Source of the DNA: Henningerozyma blattae CBS 6284
Lineage: Eukaryota > Ascomycota > Saccharomycetes > Saccharomycetales > Saccharomycetaceae
NCBI RefSeq assembly: GCF_000315915.1
Contig: NC_020192.1
Location: forward strand, 806,001 to 870,000
Length of the DNA: 64,000 bases
Direction of reading: 5' to 3'
In this document: in pieces, positions 63,804-64,000 of the stretch
Numbering within the stretch: position 1 is the stretch's first letter
Layout of the letters: each line of letters starts with the position of its first letter
Position numbers and translations under genes: made by a program
The notes under the pieces: model-generated
Told to the model about the DNA's origin: nothing
What the model saw: only the letters and a program-made list of their open reading frames with translations
Database searches by the model: none

Positions 63804-64000
63804 ATGCAATTAAGAAGCACTACTATATTAGCTTCTGAAAGAATCCTTTCTAATGGTTTGATAGATGAATCTAAAGAAAAAGTGAAAAAGACTAAACCTA
63901 TAAGACAAACAAAGAATAAAGTTTTGAAACAAAGACAAAATCAAAAAAAAAAATTAGTAGATTCCATACAAACTTCTAAAACAGAAAAAACTAAAGTAGA
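63804..64000 (+). CDS. Unidentified gene, 5' part only (runs off the window)
   Basis: ATG 63804 opens a frame that stays open to the window end (65 full codons). It starts MQLRSTTILASERILSNGL and continues Lys/Gln-rich (KKTKPIRQTKNKVLKQRQNQ), suggesting a basic leader such as a nuclear or mitochondrial targeting region. I do not recognise the protein; too little is visible for a function. Confidence 0.55.
   Translation, partial: MQLRSTTILASERILSNGLIDESKEKVKKTKPIRQTKNKVLKQRQNQKKKLVDSIQTSKTEKTKV

Overview
The window is chromosomal DNA of a budding yeast of the family Saccharomycetaceae. The genes are dense, lack introns and are AT-rich. Almost every long reading frame reads as the counterpart of a named Saccharomyces cerevisiae gene, often in the same local order. 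Long runs of Asn, Gln and Ser codons and wide AT-rich spacers would suit genera such as Kazachstania, Naumovozyma or Tetrapisispora, but the species cannot be fixed from sequence alone. Runs of N (15399-15418, 20722, 50239-50241) show that this is a draft assembly. S. cerevisiae locus names, lengths and neighbours quoted below are from memory.

Layout: (1) 1-12.2 kb: EBS1 (cut by the window edge), MSS4, an intron-bearing tRNA-Ile(UAU), GCD6 and CDC42. (2) 14-24.4 kb: MNN9, PHO8, CWC21, a 3 kb spacer, a KTR6/MNN6-type mannosyl(phosphate)transferase, then CNS1. (3) 24.7-46.3 kb: SLI15, ICS2, AMN1, LGE1, IFA38, CDC28, SUR1/CSH1, TOS1 and PDR12. (4) 46.9-64 kb: EXO5 with a decayed tandem paralogue, GRX5, FTH1, MFM1, KTR3, LDH1, COS111, a DUF3605 gene and the start of an unidentified gene.

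The gene order interleaves loci that in S. cerevisiae lie on paired whole-genome-duplication tracks (YDR20x/YLR229; YBR155-163/YPL050-060; YBR203-207). The window therefore resembles the pre-duplication order, or a track that kept nearly everything. Themes include Golgi mannosylation and sphingolipid glycosylation (MNN9, KTR6, KTR3, SUR1), cell-cycle and polarity control (CDC28, CDC42, AMN1, SLI15), and iron, Fe-S and mitochondrial functions (GRX5, FTH1, EXO5, MFM1).

No new multi-gene system was found. The most notable items are the EXO5-like pseudogene with a lost catalytic Asp and lost Fe-S cysteines, two GC-rich islands with repeated motifs (upstream of PDR12 and between ICS2 and AMN1), a consensus Aft-type site before FTH1, and a Lys/Gly repeat insert bounded by dibasic sites in TOS1.
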